Origin: Thauera chlorobenzoica
GTDB lineage: Bacteria; Pseudomonadota; Gammaproteobacteria; Burkholderiales; Rhodocyclaceae
Direction: 5' to 3'
DNA length: 64,000 bases
Assembly: GCF_001922305.1 (NCBI RefSeq)
Contig: NZ_CP018839.1
Location: 1,364,001 to 1,428,000 of the forward strand
Under the pieces are notes generated by a model. It was not told where the DNA came from, did not search any database, and worked only from the letters and a program-made list of their open reading frames with translations. Of the stretch, positions 28,583 to 37,627 are shown piece after piece. A program made the translations under genes and the position numbers. Position 1 is the stretch's first letter. The number at the start of each line of letters is the position of its first letter.

Positions 28583-29236
28583 ATGACGACGCCGGGCGAC
28601 ATCGTGCTGGTGCATGGGCTGTGGATGCACGGCTGGGTGTTCGCGTTGCAGCGCCGGCGTCTGCAGCAGCGGGGCTGGCGCACCCATGCGTTTTCCTATC
28701 GCTCGGTGCGCGGGACGCTGGACGGGGCGGCCGACGCGCTGGCCGAGTTCGTCGCCGCGATGGGGGACGGGCCGGTGTACCTGCTCGGCCACAGCCTGGG
28801 CGGCCTGGTCGTGCTCGACATGCTCGCCCGCCGGCGCCCGCCGCAGGTGGCGCGCGCGGTGCTGCTCGGCGCGCCCTGCCAGGGTTCGCACAGCGCGGCG
28901 GTGCTGCTGCGCCTGCCGCTGTTGCGCGGGCTGGTCGGGCGCGGGCTGGCGCAGTGGCTGGCGCGTCCCCTGCCGCAGGTGGATGGCGCGGTCGACATCG
29001 GCACGATCGCCGGCAACCGCCCGCTCGGCAGCGGACGCCTGCTGCCCGGCCTGCCGAGGCCGAACGACGGCATGGTCGCGGTCAGCGAGACGCACTGGCC
29101 GGGCGCGCGCGACCACATCGTGCTCAAGGTCACCCACAGCCAGATGCTGGTGTCGCGGGCCTGCCTCGAGCAGGCGCAGCATTTCTTGCTGACGGGGGCT
29201 TTCAACCACCGCGCGGCGGGGGCCCCGCTGGTCTAA
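28583..29236 (+). CDS. Alpha/beta-hydrolase (lipase/esterase-like)
   Basis: The 217-residue protein begins with the oxyanion-loop motif LVHGLWMHGW. It has GHSLGG for the nucleophile Ser near residue 71, an Asp in PNDGMVAV near 158, and a His in THSQM near 183, a complete catalytic triad. No signal peptide is seen, so it should be cytoplasmic. The substrate is unknown. It follows the LOG gene in the same direction with a 43-base gap and a GGAGG ribosome site. Confidence 0.82.
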   Translation: MTTPGDIVLVHGLWMHGWVFALQRRRLQQRGWRTHAFSYRSVRGTLDGAADALAEFVAAMGDGPVYLLGHSLGGLVVLDMLARRRPPQVARAVLLGAPCQGSHSAAVLLRLPLLRGLVGRGLAQWLARPLPQVDGAVDIGTIAGNRPLGSGRLLPGLPRPNDGMVAVSETHWPGARDHIVLKVTHSQMLVSRACLEQAQHFLLTGAFNHRAAGAPLV

Positions 29237-29264
29237 CCTGCGTTGCTCGACCCCGCGATCGGCT

Positions 29265-29702
29265 TCACCGCCTCCGCGTCTGCGCGCCGCTCGGCGGCGC
29301 TTCGTGGAGCACGCCGTCCACGTAATACCAGCGCTCGCCGTCGCACACGAAGCGGCTTGTTTCGTGCAGCCGGTGCGCGCGTCCGCCGACCTTGTAGCGC
29401 GCCACGAACTCGACCGTCGCCGCGTCCGCGCCGCTCGTCTCGTGACCCCGCAGCTCGAGGCCCAGCCACCGCGGCGTGTCCCCGGCGTCGAGTTCCAGGC
29501 GGGCCGGCCGCGTCGTCGCGTGCCAGGTGGCGAGCAGATACGCTTCGTTGCCGAGCACGTAAGCGGTATAGCGCGACCGCATCAGCGCCGCGGCGTCGGG
29601 CACCGCCTCGCCGGCGTGGTAGCGGCCGCAGCAGTCGGCCAGCGGGCGGCCGCTGGCGCAGGGACAGTTTGTTGCGGCGGGGGAGGGGGAGCGTTTTTTC
29701 AC
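29265..29702 (-). CDS. ychJ: YchJ-family SEC-C motif protein
   Basis: The 145-residue protein opens with the SEC-C zinc motif (CPCASGRPLADCCGRYH) and continues with an NTF2-like domain containing LMRSRYTAY and a FVARYK strand, the arrangement of YchJ/UPF0225. Family members are small cytoplasmic zinc proteins of unknown role. I start it at the GTG at 29702, which has AGGA upstream and fits the family start; the same frame runs further upstream only by chance. It is convergent with the hydrolase gene on its left. Confidence 0.82.
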   Translation of the reverse strand: MKKRSPSPAATNCPCASGRPLADCCGRYHAGEAVPDAAALMRSRYTAYVLGNEAYLLATWHATTRPARLELDAGDTPRWLGLELRGHETSGADAATVEFVARYKVGGRAHRLHETSRFVCDGERWYYVDGVLHEAPPSGAQTRRR

Positions 29703-29942
29703 GTTGGGCAAGTCCTGGGACGGGGGGAGCGTTGACGCCAGAATTGCGCGGGAACCCGGTGCCGTCAATAAAGCTGGCCCGATCCTGTCGTTATTTGTCC
29801 TGCGGGCCGGTTTTCCCCGGCTCCGCTTGCCGGGAGAATCTGCTCTCGAAGCCGGACCCGGTATCCGGGCCGGATGCCCCGCCGCTTCCGCCATATGAAT
29901 CCCGTCCTCGCGCTCTGTGCGGGGCCGCGTCAAAGGACTGCC

Positions 29943-30845
29943 ATGAAGCTTCTCACCCTTTTCCGCAACCTCGCTGCCGTTGCCGGCGTTCTCTCGCTGG
30001 CGGCGTGCACCGGCGCACCCACCCGGAACGCCGCCGATACGACAGCCGCTACCCCGACTTCGGCGGTCAAGTTCCAGCAGATCCGTAACGCCACGATCAA
30101 GGTGGACTACGCGGGGACGACCTTCCTGATCGACCCGATGCTGGCGAAGAAGGGGGCCTATCCCGGCTTTGAGGGAACGTACAACAGCCATCTGCGCAAT
30201 CCCCTGGTCGAGTTGCCGATGCCGGTCGGCGAAGTGATGCGAGCCGACGCGGTGATCCTGACTCACCTGCATCCGGATCACTGGGACGAGGCCGCGAAGC
30301 GCAACTTGCCCAAGGACATCCCGATCTTCACGCAGAACGAGGCGGACGCCCAGGCGGTCCGCAAGGACGGCTTCGAGGACGTGCATGTGCTCAGCGAAAA
30401 CACCGTCTTCGAAGGCACCCGCCTGAGCAGGACATCGGGCCAGCACGGAAGCGATGCGATGATGCAAAGCCCGCTCGGCGAGATACTCGGCACGGTATCC
30501 GGCGTCGTTTTCCAGCGCCCGGGCCACAAGACCGTCTATGTTGCGGGCGACACGGTCTGGAACAATCACGTCGAAGAGGCCATTCGTGGCTACCGGCCGG
30601 ACGTCATCGTGCTCAACGCGGGCGATGCCCGGGTGCTCGGTTTCGACGGCTCGATCATCATGGGCAAGGAGGACGTATACCGTGCCAGTCAATTTGCGCC
30701 CCGGGCAATCCTGATTGCCAGTCACATGGAGGCGGTCAACCACGGCATGCTGACGCGCAGGGAATTGCGCGACTACATTGCCGAAAAGCAGATCAACCCG
30801 CAGCGCGTTCGCGTCCCTGAGGATGGGGCGTCCTACGTCTTCTGA
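29943..30845 (+). CDS. MBL-fold lipoprotein (UlaG-like)
   Basis: The ATG at 29943 gives a lipoprotein signal with lipobox LSLAAC near residue 22. The remaining 280 residues form an MBL fold with the zinc motif THLHPDHWD, a QHGSD His, AGDTVWN, and a late SHMEAVNHG. It resembles UlaG/L-ascorbate-6-phosphate lactonase-type hydrolases rather than beta-lactamases. Being anchored in the envelope it would act in the periplasm. A perfect palindrome at 30871-30894 follows the gene. Confidence 0.85.
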   Translation: MKLLTLFRNLAAVAGVLSLAACTGAPTRNAADTTAATPTSAVKFQQIRNATIKVDYAGTTFLIDPMLAKKGAYPGFEGTYNSHLRNPLVELPMPVGEVMRADAVILTHLHPDHWDEAAKRNLPKDIPIFTQNEADAQAVRKDGFEDVHVLSENTVFEGTRLSRTSGQHGSDAMMQSPLGEILGTVSGVVFQRPGHKTVYVAGDTVWNNHVEEAIRGYRPDVIVLNAGDARVLGFDGSIIMGKEDVYRASQFAPRAILIASHMEAVNHGMLTRRELRDYIAEKQINPQRVRVPEDGASYVF

Positions 30846-30870
30846 CCATCCGCCGGGGCGGGGCGATTTT

Positions 30871-30894
30871 CGGGTGCCCCGCGCGGGGCACCCG
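30871..30894. terminator. Perfect 24-bp GC palindrome behind the MBL lipoprotein gene
   Basis: CGGGTGCCCCGC is followed directly by its exact complement. As RNA it would form a very stable hairpin of about 10 pairs. There is no T-run after it, so it is either a non-canonical terminator or a protein-binding site for the regulator gene that starts 27 bases later. Confidence 0.45.
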
Positions 30895-30920
30895 GCGCCT
30901 ACCTTCGAAGGACCGAGCGC

Positions 30921-31874
30921 ATGACGATCCCTGCGGTAGCCGTCGTGGCCTATCCCGGCTTCAGCCCATTTCATCTGTCCGTGCCGTGCATCATTTTCGG
31001 CGATGTTCTGCCAGGGCAGGCCCTGTTCCGGCTGGAGATCTGTGCCGCCGAGCCTGGCCCGATCCGGTCCGTCCATGGGCTAAGTCTTAGTCCCGCGGCC
31101 GGCGTCGAGGGTTTGGCCGCGGCCGACATCGTGATTGTGCCGGGCTGGGACGATCCCGCTCTGGCGCCCCCTCCTGAACTGGCTGAAGCGTTGAGGGCCG
31201 CGCATGCACGAGGCGCGCAGGTGGTCGGTCTGTGCCTGGGCACTTACGTCCTGGCGTACGCGGGTCTCCTTGACGGACGCCGCGCCTCCACTCACTGGGA
31301 GTTCGAGCAGGACTTTCTTCTGCGCTTTCCGCAGGTGCGGCTGGACACCAACGCGCTCTACGTCGACGAGGACCGCCTGATCACGTCCGCCGGCACCGCA
31401 GCCGGTGTGGACTGCTGCCTTTACCTGGTTCGCCAACATTACGGCAGCGTCATCGCCAACAAGATCGCCCGACGCATGGTGGTGCCGACCTATCGCGAAG
31501 GCGGTCAAGCACAGTTCATCGAAAAGCCCGTGCCTGCCAGCACCCAGGATATCCGCATCAACGAACAGTTGGACTTCCTGCGGCAGAACCTGAGCGTCAG
31601 TCACTCGCTCGACACCTTGGCGGCACGGGCGAACATGAGTCGCCGCAGCTTCACCCGTTACTTCCAGAGGGCGACGGGGATGTCGGTGGGGGAGTGGGTG
31701 CTGACCGAGCGCCTGCGACGCACGCAGGAGTTGCTGGAGGTCGGCACCCAACCCATCGAAACGATTGCCGAACAGGTCGGCTTTGGCACTGCCGCGTCCT
31801 TGCGGCAGCACTTCAAGCACGCATTCGGTGTAACCCCGGTCGAGTGGCGAAAGAGCTTCAGGACCGCGGAGTGA
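30921..31874 (+). CDS. GlxA-family transcriptional regulator (DJ-1/PfpI plus AraC)
   Basis: The N-terminal 190 residues form a DJ-1/PfpI class I amidotransferase-like domain with the nucleophile-elbow motif GLCLGTY. The C-terminal 110 residues are an AraC-type double helix-turn-helix (LAARANMSRRSFTRYFQRATG and IAEQVGFGTAASLRQHF). GlxA/FtrA-type regulators usually activate a nearby gene in response to a small molecule. The preceding MBL lipoprotein gene is a possible partner, but this is inference. Confidence 0.88.
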   Translation: MTIPAVAVVAYPGFSPFHLSVPCIIFGDVLPGQALFRLEICAAEPGPIRSVHGLSLSPAAGVEGLAAADIVIVPGWDDPALAPPPELAEALRAAHARGAQVVGLCLGTYVLAYAGLLDGRRASTHWEFEQDFLLRFPQVRLDTNALYVDEDRLITSAGTAAGVDCCLYLVRQHYGSVIANKIARRMVVPTYREGGQAQFIEKPVPASTQDIRINEQLDFLRQNLSVSHSLDTLAARANMSRRSFTRYFQRATGMSVGEWVLTERLRRTQELLEVGTQPIETIAEQVGFGTAASLRQHFKHAFGVTPVEWRKSFRTAE

Positions 31875-31884
31875 CGGCCTCTGT

Positions 31885-32268
31885 TCAGATGACTCGGACC
31901 GTGCTTCCGTAACGCCCGAGCCTGCCGTCCACCGTGAGGAGAATGAGTGGCTCACTCATCGACTGGGCAACCAGCAAGCGATCGAAGGGATCGCGATGGT
32001 CGTCGCCGGCCGGCAAGGTGGAAAGCTCGAGGATGTGGGCGTTCCGGATCGGCAGCCAAGTGAAGCCCATTGCTTCGACCTGTGCGGCGAAAGTGGACAA
32101 ATCGATGCGGACCTTGCCCAGGCCCGCCTTGATCGTCAGTTCCCACAGCGACACGCTGCTGACGAAGACTTCGTCGGCAGATTCCACCACGCCGCGGACT
32201 TCCTCGGTGATGCGTGGGTCGCCGGTCTGCCACCAGAAGGCGAAATGCGTGTCGAGCAGCAGCCTCAC
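31885..32268 (-). CDS. PIN-domain (VapC-type) toxin
   Basis: The 127-residue PIN protein has the acidic residues of the nuclease site: LLDTH near residue 6, Glu in SLWELTIKA near 43, and DPFDRLLVAQS near 93-103. Such toxins cut RNA, often tRNA or rRNA, when the antitoxin is lost. It overlaps its antitoxin gene by four bases, the standard order being antitoxin then toxin. Confidence 0.88.
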   Translation of the reverse strand: MRLLLDTHFAFWWQTGDPRITEEVRGVVESADEVFVSSVSLWELTIKAGLGKVRIDLSTFAAQVEAMGFTWLPIRNAHILELSTLPAGDDHRDPFDRLLVAQSMSEPLILLTVDGRLGRYGSTVRVI

Positions 32269-32537
32269 CGGGCGGTTCCCGGGATGCCGGTTTCGCCTTC
32301 CGGTTCTTGCAGGCAGGAAAACAGCTCATCGACCGGCGCATCGAAATCGTCGGCCATCCGCCAGTCACGGCCTTTCATGCTCCCCGGTGAAGCAAGCCTG
32401 CGGCGCACCGGACGATAGGCGGTCAGCGTGGCAACGGGGCGGCCGGCACGCGCAATGACGACTTCCTCGCCACGCTCGATCGATTCGAGCAAGCGCGACA
32501 GATGGGTCTTGGCTTCATGGATGTTGACGACCTGCAT
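32265..32537 (-). CDS. Phd/YefM-family antitoxin
   Basis: The 90-residue protein has the Phd/YefM N-terminal DNA-binding fold (VNIHEAKTHLSRLLESIERGEEVVIARAGRPVA is split over residues 3-36) and a less ordered C-terminal part that should wrap the toxin. It is expected to bind the PIN toxin and repress its own promoter. A palindrome lies 22 bases upstream. Confidence 0.87.
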   Translation of the reverse strand: MQVVNIHEAKTHLSRLLESIERGEEVVIARAGRPVATLTAYRPVRRRLASPGSMKGRDWRMADDFDAPVDELFSCLQEPEGETGIPGTAR

Positions 32538-32558
32538 GCTTGACTCCGGCTGGAGTGG

Positions 32559-32571
32559 ACTAAGGCTTAGT
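32559..32571. promoter_or_regulatory. Palindrome upstream of antitoxin, candidate operator
   Basis: ACTAAGGCTTAGT has six-base arms around one central base. It lies just before the antitoxin gene, where Phd-type proteins bind to autoregulate their operon. Confidence 0.5.
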
Positions 32572-32667
32572 CTAGCTCAGTCGGATCCCGATGTGCACCG
32601 CAGGCGTGGTGCCGATATGCTTCGGGCGCAGACGGATCGAATGTACGGATTGGTGGAGGCGGAGGAT

Positions 32668-33564
32668 ATGAAGATTGCAGTGATGGGCGCCGGCGCGGTC
32701 GGCTGCTTCTATGGTGGGATGCTGGCGCGTGCCGGCCACGAGGTGGTGCTGATCGGGCGCGCCCAGCATGTCGAGGCGCTGCGGCGCGACGGTCTGTTGA
32801 TGGAGATGGCCGCCTTCACCGGACACGTGCCGGTCGGCGCGAGTACCGCGGCCGAGGCGGTGCGCGGCGCGCGCCTGGTGCTGGTGTGCGTGAAGTCGAC
32901 CGACACCGAGGCGGCCGCGGCGCAGATCGCGCCGCATCTGGCGCCGGAGGCGATCGTGCTGAGCCTGCAGAACGGCGTCGACAACGCCGCCCGGCTGCAG
33001 GCGCGGCTCGGCCGTGAGGTCGGGCCGGCGGTGGTGTATGTCGCGACCGAGATGGCCGGGCCCGGCCACATGCGCCACCATGGCCGCGGCGAGCTGGTGA
33101 TCGGCCCGCTGGCCGGCGCCGCCGAGCTGGTCGCGCTGTTCGGCGGCGCCGGCGTGCCGGTCGAGGTCTCGGACAACGTCGCCGGTGCGCTGTGGGCGAA
33201 GCTGATCCTCAACTGCGCCTACAACGCGCTCTCCGCGATCACCCAGCTGCCCTACGGGCGGCTGGTGCAGGGCGAGGGCATCAAGGACGTAATGCGCGAC
33301 GCGGTGGCCGAGTGCCTGGCGGTGGCACAGGGCGACGGCGTGTGCGTGCCGGGCGAGATGTGGGCGGCGGTCGAGGCGATCGCGCACACGATGCCGACGC
33401 AGACTTCATCCACCGCGCAGGACCTCGCACGCGGCAAGCCGAGCGAGATCGACCACCTCAACGGCTACGTGGTTCGCCGCGGCGCGGCGCTGGAGGTGGC
33501 GACGCCGGTCAACCGCACGCTGCATGCGCTGGTGAAGCTGCTCGAGGGGGGTGCGGCAATCTGA
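32668..33564 (+). CDS. panE: 2-dehydropantoate 2-reductase family protein
   Basis: The 298-residue protein begins with the NADPH-binding motif GAGAVGCFYGG. It has LQNGVDN near residue 110 and KLILNCAYNALSAITQLPYG, with the conserved Lys near residue 175. It ends in an ApbA C-terminal domain with TSSTAQDLARGKPSEIDHLNG. PanE reduces ketopantoate to pantoate for CoA synthesis. Many bacteria have several relatives, so the substrate is not certain. GGAGGAT sits directly before the ATG at 32668. Confidence 0.85.
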   Translation: MKIAVMGAGAVGCFYGGMLARAGHEVVLIGRAQHVEALRRDGLLMEMAAFTGHVPVGASTAAEAVRGARLVLVCVKSTDTEAAAAQIAPHLAPEAIVLSLQNGVDNAARLQARLGREVGPAVVYVATEMAGPGHMRHHGRGELVIGPLAGAAELVALFGGAGVPVEVSDNVAGALWAKLILNCAYNALSAITQLPYGRLVQGEGIKDVMRDAVAECLAVAQGDGVCVPGEMWAAVEAIAHTMPTQTSSTAQDLARGKPSEIDHLNGYVVRRGAALEVATPVNRTLHALVKLLEGGAAI

Positions 33565-33613
33565 ATTGCATGGGCTGAGGCAGCGAGGGCATCGCCCCGC
33601 GTTTGCACATAGC

Positions 33614-33632
33614 AATAGTAATAATTATCATT
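33614..33632 (+). promoter_or_regulatory. Fur-box-like site upstream of the FecI-type sigma factor gene
   Basis: The 19-base stretch AATAGTAATAATTATCATT agrees with the classical Fur consensus at 13 positions. It stands out as an A+T-rich island in high-G+C sequence and lies about 45 bases before the sigma factor gene, so iron repression of the whole module is likely. Confidence 0.65.
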
Positions 33633-33675
33633 CGTTGGAGATTCGACCGCCCCGACCTGCACTGGACCCACCGCC

Positions 33676-34266
33676 TTGCCTCTCGCCGCCACTTCTTCGC
33701 AATGCCCCGCGGCCGGGGCCGGAGTCCGCACGCTGCTGGCTGCCATTACCCGCCACTACGACGAACTGGTCGCCCACGTGCGCCAGCACATCGGCCGGCG
33801 TGGCGGCGATCGCAGTGAGGCGCACGATGTGGTGCACGACGTCTGTGTCGAACTGATCGAAACGCCGCCGCGCGGAGAGATCCGCGTGCCGCTCGCTTTC
33901 CTGCGCGAGGTCGCCTCGCGGCGGGCGATCGATCGCTACCGCGTCGACCGCGGCCGCCGCGCGTGGGTGGAGTCGGCGGCGGAGCTGCCGGAGGTGGCCG
34001 ACGACACCCCCTACGGCCGCGATCCGGCCCTGCTGTGCGCGAGCCGGGAGTATCTGCGTGTGCTGGTGTGCGCGATCGAAAACCTGCCGCCGAGCTGCCG
34101 CGACGTCTTCGTGATGCACAAGATCCACGAATTTCGCCAGGCCGAGGTGGCCGCGCACCTGGGGATTTCGCTCAAGACCGTCGAGAAGCACCTGCGCATC
34201 GGCATGGCGCGCTGCCGCCAGGCGCTCGACGAGGCCTTCGCCGACACGCTCGATGCCGCCGCCTGA
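33676..34266 (+). CDS. fecI: FecI-type ECF sigma factor
   Basis: The product of up to 196 residues has sigma region 2 (about 20-90, with DVVHDVCVELIE) and region 4 (about 130-185, with LPPSCRDVFVMHKIHEFRQAEVAAHLGISLKTVEKHL), close to FecI. It should direct transcription of the TonB-receptor gene downstream when the receptor reports its substrate. The start is uncertain: the frame opens at a TTG without a clear ribosome site. Its stop lies inside the fecR-like gene. Confidence 0.87.
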   Translation: MPLAATSSQCPAAGAGVRTLLAAITRHYDELVAHVRQHIGRRGGDRSEAHDVVHDVCVELIETPPRGEIRVPLAFLREVASRRAIDRYRVDRGRRAWVESAAELPEVADDTPYGRDPALLCASREYLRVLVCAIENLPPSCRDVFVMHKIHEFRQAEVAAHLGISLKTVEKHLRIGMARCRQALDEAFADTLDAAA

Positions 34267-35104
34267 GCGTTCGCGCACGCCCGAGCGCGCATTCGAGCAG
34301 GCCCTGGCCGAGGAGCGCGAGGCGCTCAAGGCGCGCTTTCCGTTGCCGCCACCGCGTCCCACCGCCAATCGGCGCGGCACGCCCAGCCCCAAGACGACCG
34401 CCGCGGCGATCGTGCTGGTGCTGCTCGGCGGCGTGCTGTGGCTTGATCCGGCCTATCGCAGCGAGCACCACGCCAGCACGGTCGGCGAGCGGCGCGTGGT
34501 CGTGCTGGCCGACGGCAGCCGCATCACGCTGGATACCGACACCGCGCTCGATGTGTCCTGGCATCTGCGCAGCCGCCGCAGCACGCTCGAACGAGGGCGC
34601 GCATCGTTCGACGTCGCGCCGTCCGTCGTGCGCCCCTTCGAGGTCGCGGCCGGCGCGCTCAACGTGCGCGTGCTGGGCACGGTGTTCGACGTGCGCCGCG
34701 ATGCACGCTCGGCCAGCGTCACGGTGCTCGAAGGCCGGGTACTCGCCGGCACGGCCACCAGCGTGGCGACGCCGCTCACGCCCGGCCAGCGTCTGACCGC
34801 CGTTACCGGCCAGGCGCCTGCCGCCGAACACGTCGATCCGCGCACGGCCGCGGCCTGGCAGGCCGGCCGGCTGGTGTTCGAGCGCACGCCGCTGCGCGAA
34901 GCGCTCGCCGAGCTCGCGCGTTATCGCAGCGCGCCGCTGCGCCTGGCCGACGAAGCGTTGGGCACGCTGGCGGTCTCGGGCGTGTTCGATGCCGCCAACA
35001 CCGACCAGCTGCTCGAGCTGCTGCCGCGCATCCTGCCGGTGCGCGTGGTCCACGCCACGGACGGGGCGATCACGATCCACGCTGCCGCACCGGTCGGGCG
35101 CTGA
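34253..35104 (+). CDS. fecR: FecR-family anti-sigma/sigma-regulator protein
   Basis: This 283-residue protein has a cytoplasmic N-terminal segment, one membrane helix (about 46-64), and the periplasmic FecR domain with VVLADGSRITLDTDTAL and a VRVLGTVFDVRR strand, followed by a STN-like C-terminal part. It relays the signal from the outer-membrane receptor to the sigma factor. It overlaps the fecI-like gene by 14 bases. The C-terminal half has a secretin/TonB short-N-like fold (RYRSAPLRLADEAL). Confidence 0.9.
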   Translation: MPPPERSRTPERAFEQALAEEREALKARFPLPPPRPTANRRGTPSPKTTAAAIVLVLLGGVLWLDPAYRSEHHASTVGERRVVVLADGSRITLDTDTALDVSWHLRSRRSTLERGRASFDVAPSVVRPFEVAAGALNVRVLGTVFDVRRDARSASVTVLEGRVLAGTATSVATPLTPGQRLTAVTGQAPAAEHVDPRTAAAWQAGRLVFERTPLREALAELARYRSAPLRLADEALGTLAVSGVFDAANTDQLLELLPRILPVRVVHATDGAITIHAAAPVGR

Positions 35105-35168
35105 AACCGCGAGCCGGGCACAATTTTTTTCGCCCGGCGGGTAGGGTTTGCACCCCACCGCTTCGACA

Positions 35169-35201
35169 GGGTTCCTGAAGCCCTCTTTGTTCAAGGAACC
35201 C
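35169..35201 (+). promoter_or_regulatory. Hairpin covering the ribosome site of the TonB receptor gene
   Basis: GGGTTCCT at 35169-35176 pairs exactly with AGGAACCC at 35194-35201. The second arm contains the AAGGA ribosome site of the GTG start at 35204, so the structure could limit translation. Upstream, GCCGGGC and GCCCGGC around a T-rich loop (about 35112-35140) form a second hairpin after fecR. Confidence 0.45.
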
Positions 35202-35203
35202 AC

Positions 35204-37627
35204 GTGCCCCGACTCCAAGCCCGCGCCGCCTTCGGCGCCCGCCTTTCCGCCCTCGCCGCCGGCGTCCTGTTTGCCTGCGCCGTTCACGCCCAATCGGCGA
35301 CGATGCGCTTCGACCAGCCAGCCGAGCCGCTCGAACGTGCCGTCAACGAGGTCGCCCGCCGTGCCGGCATCCAGGTGTTCTTCGCCTCCGGTGTCACCGA
35401 AAGCCGAATCGCCCCCGCGCTGCAGGGCGAATTCACCGCACGCGAGGCGCTCGAGCGCCTGCTCGCCGGTAGCGGCCTGCGCCTGCGCGCGCAGGACGAG
35501 CGCACCTACACGATCGAGGCGGGCGCGACCGGCGAAGTGCCGGCCCGGCTCGGTGCAGTCGTCGTCAGTGCCAGCGCCGACGCCTCGGCCGGCGGCCTGC
35601 CGCCCGCTTATGCCGGCCACCAGGTCGCGCGCGGCGGGCGGGTCGGTATCCTCGGCAACCAGGACATCATGGACACGCCGTTCACCAGCACCGCCTACAC
35701 AGCGGAGCTGATGCAGGACCAGCAGGCGCGCAGTGTCTCGGACGTGGTGCAGAACGACCCGTCGGTGCGGGTGGCGCGCGGCTTCGGCAACTTCCAGGAG
35801 CTGTACGTGATCCGCGGCTTCCCGGTGTTTTCCGACGACGTCGCCTACAACGGCCTGTACGGCCTGCTGCCGCGCCAGTATGTGGCCGCCGAGTTCCTCG
35901 AGCGGGTCGAGGTGTTCCGCGGCGCCAATACCTTCCTGAACGGTGCTGCGCCCGGCGGCAGCGGCGTCGGCGGGGCGATCAACCTGCTGCCCAAGCGTGC
36001 GCCCAACGAAGCCCTGACCCGGCTCACGATCGGCGCCGAGCATGGCGGCCACGCCCATGTGGCGGCCGACCTCGGGCGCCGCTTCGGCACCGACGGGCAG
36101 TTCGGCGTGCGCGTGAACGCCGCCCGGCGCGACGGCGAGACTGCCGTGGACGACGAAAAGCGCCGCCTCGACATGTTCGCCGTCGGCCTCGACCAGCGCG
36201 GCGAGCACTTTCGCCTGTCCGCCGATGTCGGCTACCAGGACCACGACATCGACGCGCCGCGCCCGAGCGTCACACCGAGGGGCGGCATCCCGGACGCACC
36301 CGACGCCAACGACAACTTCGCCCAGCCGTGGACCTTCTCGCGCGAGCGCCAGGCGTTCGGCACCTTCCGCGGCGAGCTCGACCTCGGCGAAACGACGACC
36401 GCCTGGCTGGCGGCCGGGGTGCGCGAAGGCGCCGAGAAGAACCGCCTCGCCAACCCGCGCTCGGACGCGGCCGGCGTGACCTCGTCCTACCGCTTCGACA
36501 ACGTCCGCGACGAGGACGTCGCCACCGGCGAGGCCGGCATCCGCGGCGCCCTGCAGACCGGCGCGGTATCCCACCAGTGGGTGGTCTCGGCCAGCGCCTT
36601 CCGTCTGAAGGCACGCAACGCCTACGCCTTCTCGAGCTTCGCCGGCTTCGCCGGCAACCTCCACGATCCGGTCGATGTCGCGATGCCCGCGGCCGACTTC
36701 TTCACCGGTGGCAGCCTCGATTCGCCGCACGTCACCGAACGCACCCGCAACTCCAGCGTCGCCGTGGCCGACACCCTGGGTTTCGCCGACGAGCGCGTGC
36801 TGCTCACCCTGGGTGTGCGCAACCAGACCATCGAAGCGCGCACCTACGACTACAACACCGGTGCGCGCGCCTCGGCCTACCGCGAACGCGCCAACACGCC
36901 GATCGCCGGCGTCGTGTTCAAGGCCAGTCCGCGCACCTCGCTGTACGCCAACTACATCGAGGCCCTGGTCAAGGGCGATGTCGCGCCCGCCACCTTTGGC
37001 GGCCAGCCGGTGCTCAACGCCGGCGCGGCGCTCGACCCGTATGTCTCCAAGCAGACCGAGGTCGGCGTGAAGTACGACGGCGGTCACATCGGCGGCAGCC
37101 TGTCGCTGTTCACCACCCGCCGGCCGTTCAGCGTGGTCGACAACGGCGTCTTCGGCGACGGCGGCCAGCAGCGCAACCGCGGCCTGGAGCTGACCGTGTT
37201 CGGCGAGGCGGCGCGCGGCCTGCGCCTGCTCGGCGGCGCGACCTTCCTCGACGCCCGCCAGACCGACACCCAGGGCGGGGCCACCGACGGCAAGCGCGCC
37301 ATCGGCGTACCGCGCGCCCAACTCAACGTCGGCGCCGAATGGGACGTTCCCGGCATGCCCGGCCTGGTCCTGACCGGCCGCGCGGTGCACACCAGCAGCC
37401 AGTACGCGAACGCCGCCAATACGCTGGAAGTGCCCTCCTGGACGCGTCTGGACGTCGGCGCGCGCTACATCACCGAGGTGGGCGGCGAGGTCGTCACGCT
37501 GCGCGCGCGCATCGACAACCTCGCCGACCGCGACTACTGGGCGTCGGTGGGCGGCTATCCGAACGCCAACTACCTGGTGCTGGGCGCACCGCGCACCGTG
37601 ACCATCAGCGCCTCGATCGATTTCTGA
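35204..37627 (+). CDS. TonB-dependent siderophore receptor with STN signalling domain
   Basis: This 807-residue precursor has a signal peptide (to about residue 30), a STN domain (about 33-105) that contacts the FecR-like protein, a plug with RGFPVFSDDVAYNGLYG, and a 22-strand barrel ending in the TonB-receptor C-terminus ISASIDF. It should import a ferric siderophore and signal its presence. The ligand cannot be told from sequence. The start is a GTG behind AAGGA that lies in a hairpin. The PepSY gene overlaps its stop. Confidence 0.93.
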   Translation: MPRLQARAAFGARLSALAAGVLFACAVHAQSATMRFDQPAEPLERAVNEVARRAGIQVFFASGVTESRIAPALQGEFTAREALERLLAGSGLRLRAQDERTYTIEAGATGEVPARLGAVVVSASADASAGGLPPAYAGHQVARGGRVGILGNQDIMDTPFTSTAYTAELMQDQQARSVSDVVQNDPSVRVARGFGNFQELYVIRGFPVFSDDVAYNGLYGLLPRQYVAAEFLERVEVFRGANTFLNGAAPGGSGVGGAINLLPKRAPNEALTRLTIGAEHGGHAHVAADLGRRFGTDGQFGVRVNAARRDGETAVDDEKRRLDMFAVGLDQRGEHFRLSADVGYQDHDIDAPRPSVTPRGGIPDAPDANDNFAQPWTFSRERQAFGTFRGELDLGETTTAWLAAGVREGAEKNRLANPRSDAAGVTSSYRFDNVRDEDVATGEAGIRGALQTGAVSHQWVVSASAFRLKARNAYAFSSFAGFAGNLHDPVDVAMPAADFFTGGSLDSPHVTERTRNSSVAVADTLGFADERVLLTLGVRNQTIEARTYDYNTGARASAYRERANTPIAGVVFKASPRTSLYANYIEALVKGDVAPATFGGQPVLNAGAALDPYVSKQTEVGVKYDGGHIGGSLSLFTTRRPFSVVDNGVFGDGGQQRNRGLELTVFGEAARGLRLLGGATFLDARQTDTQGGATDGKRAIGVPRAQLNVGAEWDVPGMPGLVLTGRAVHTSSQYANAANTLEVPSWTRLDVGARYITEVGGEVVTLRARIDNLADRDYWASVGGYPNANYLVLGAPRTVTISASIDF

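Noticed and set aside
29703..31076. Long N-terminal extension of the YchJ-like protein on the minus strand
   Set aside because: The extension is antisense to the MBL lipoprotein gene, and the SEC-C motif marks the family N-terminus at 29702.
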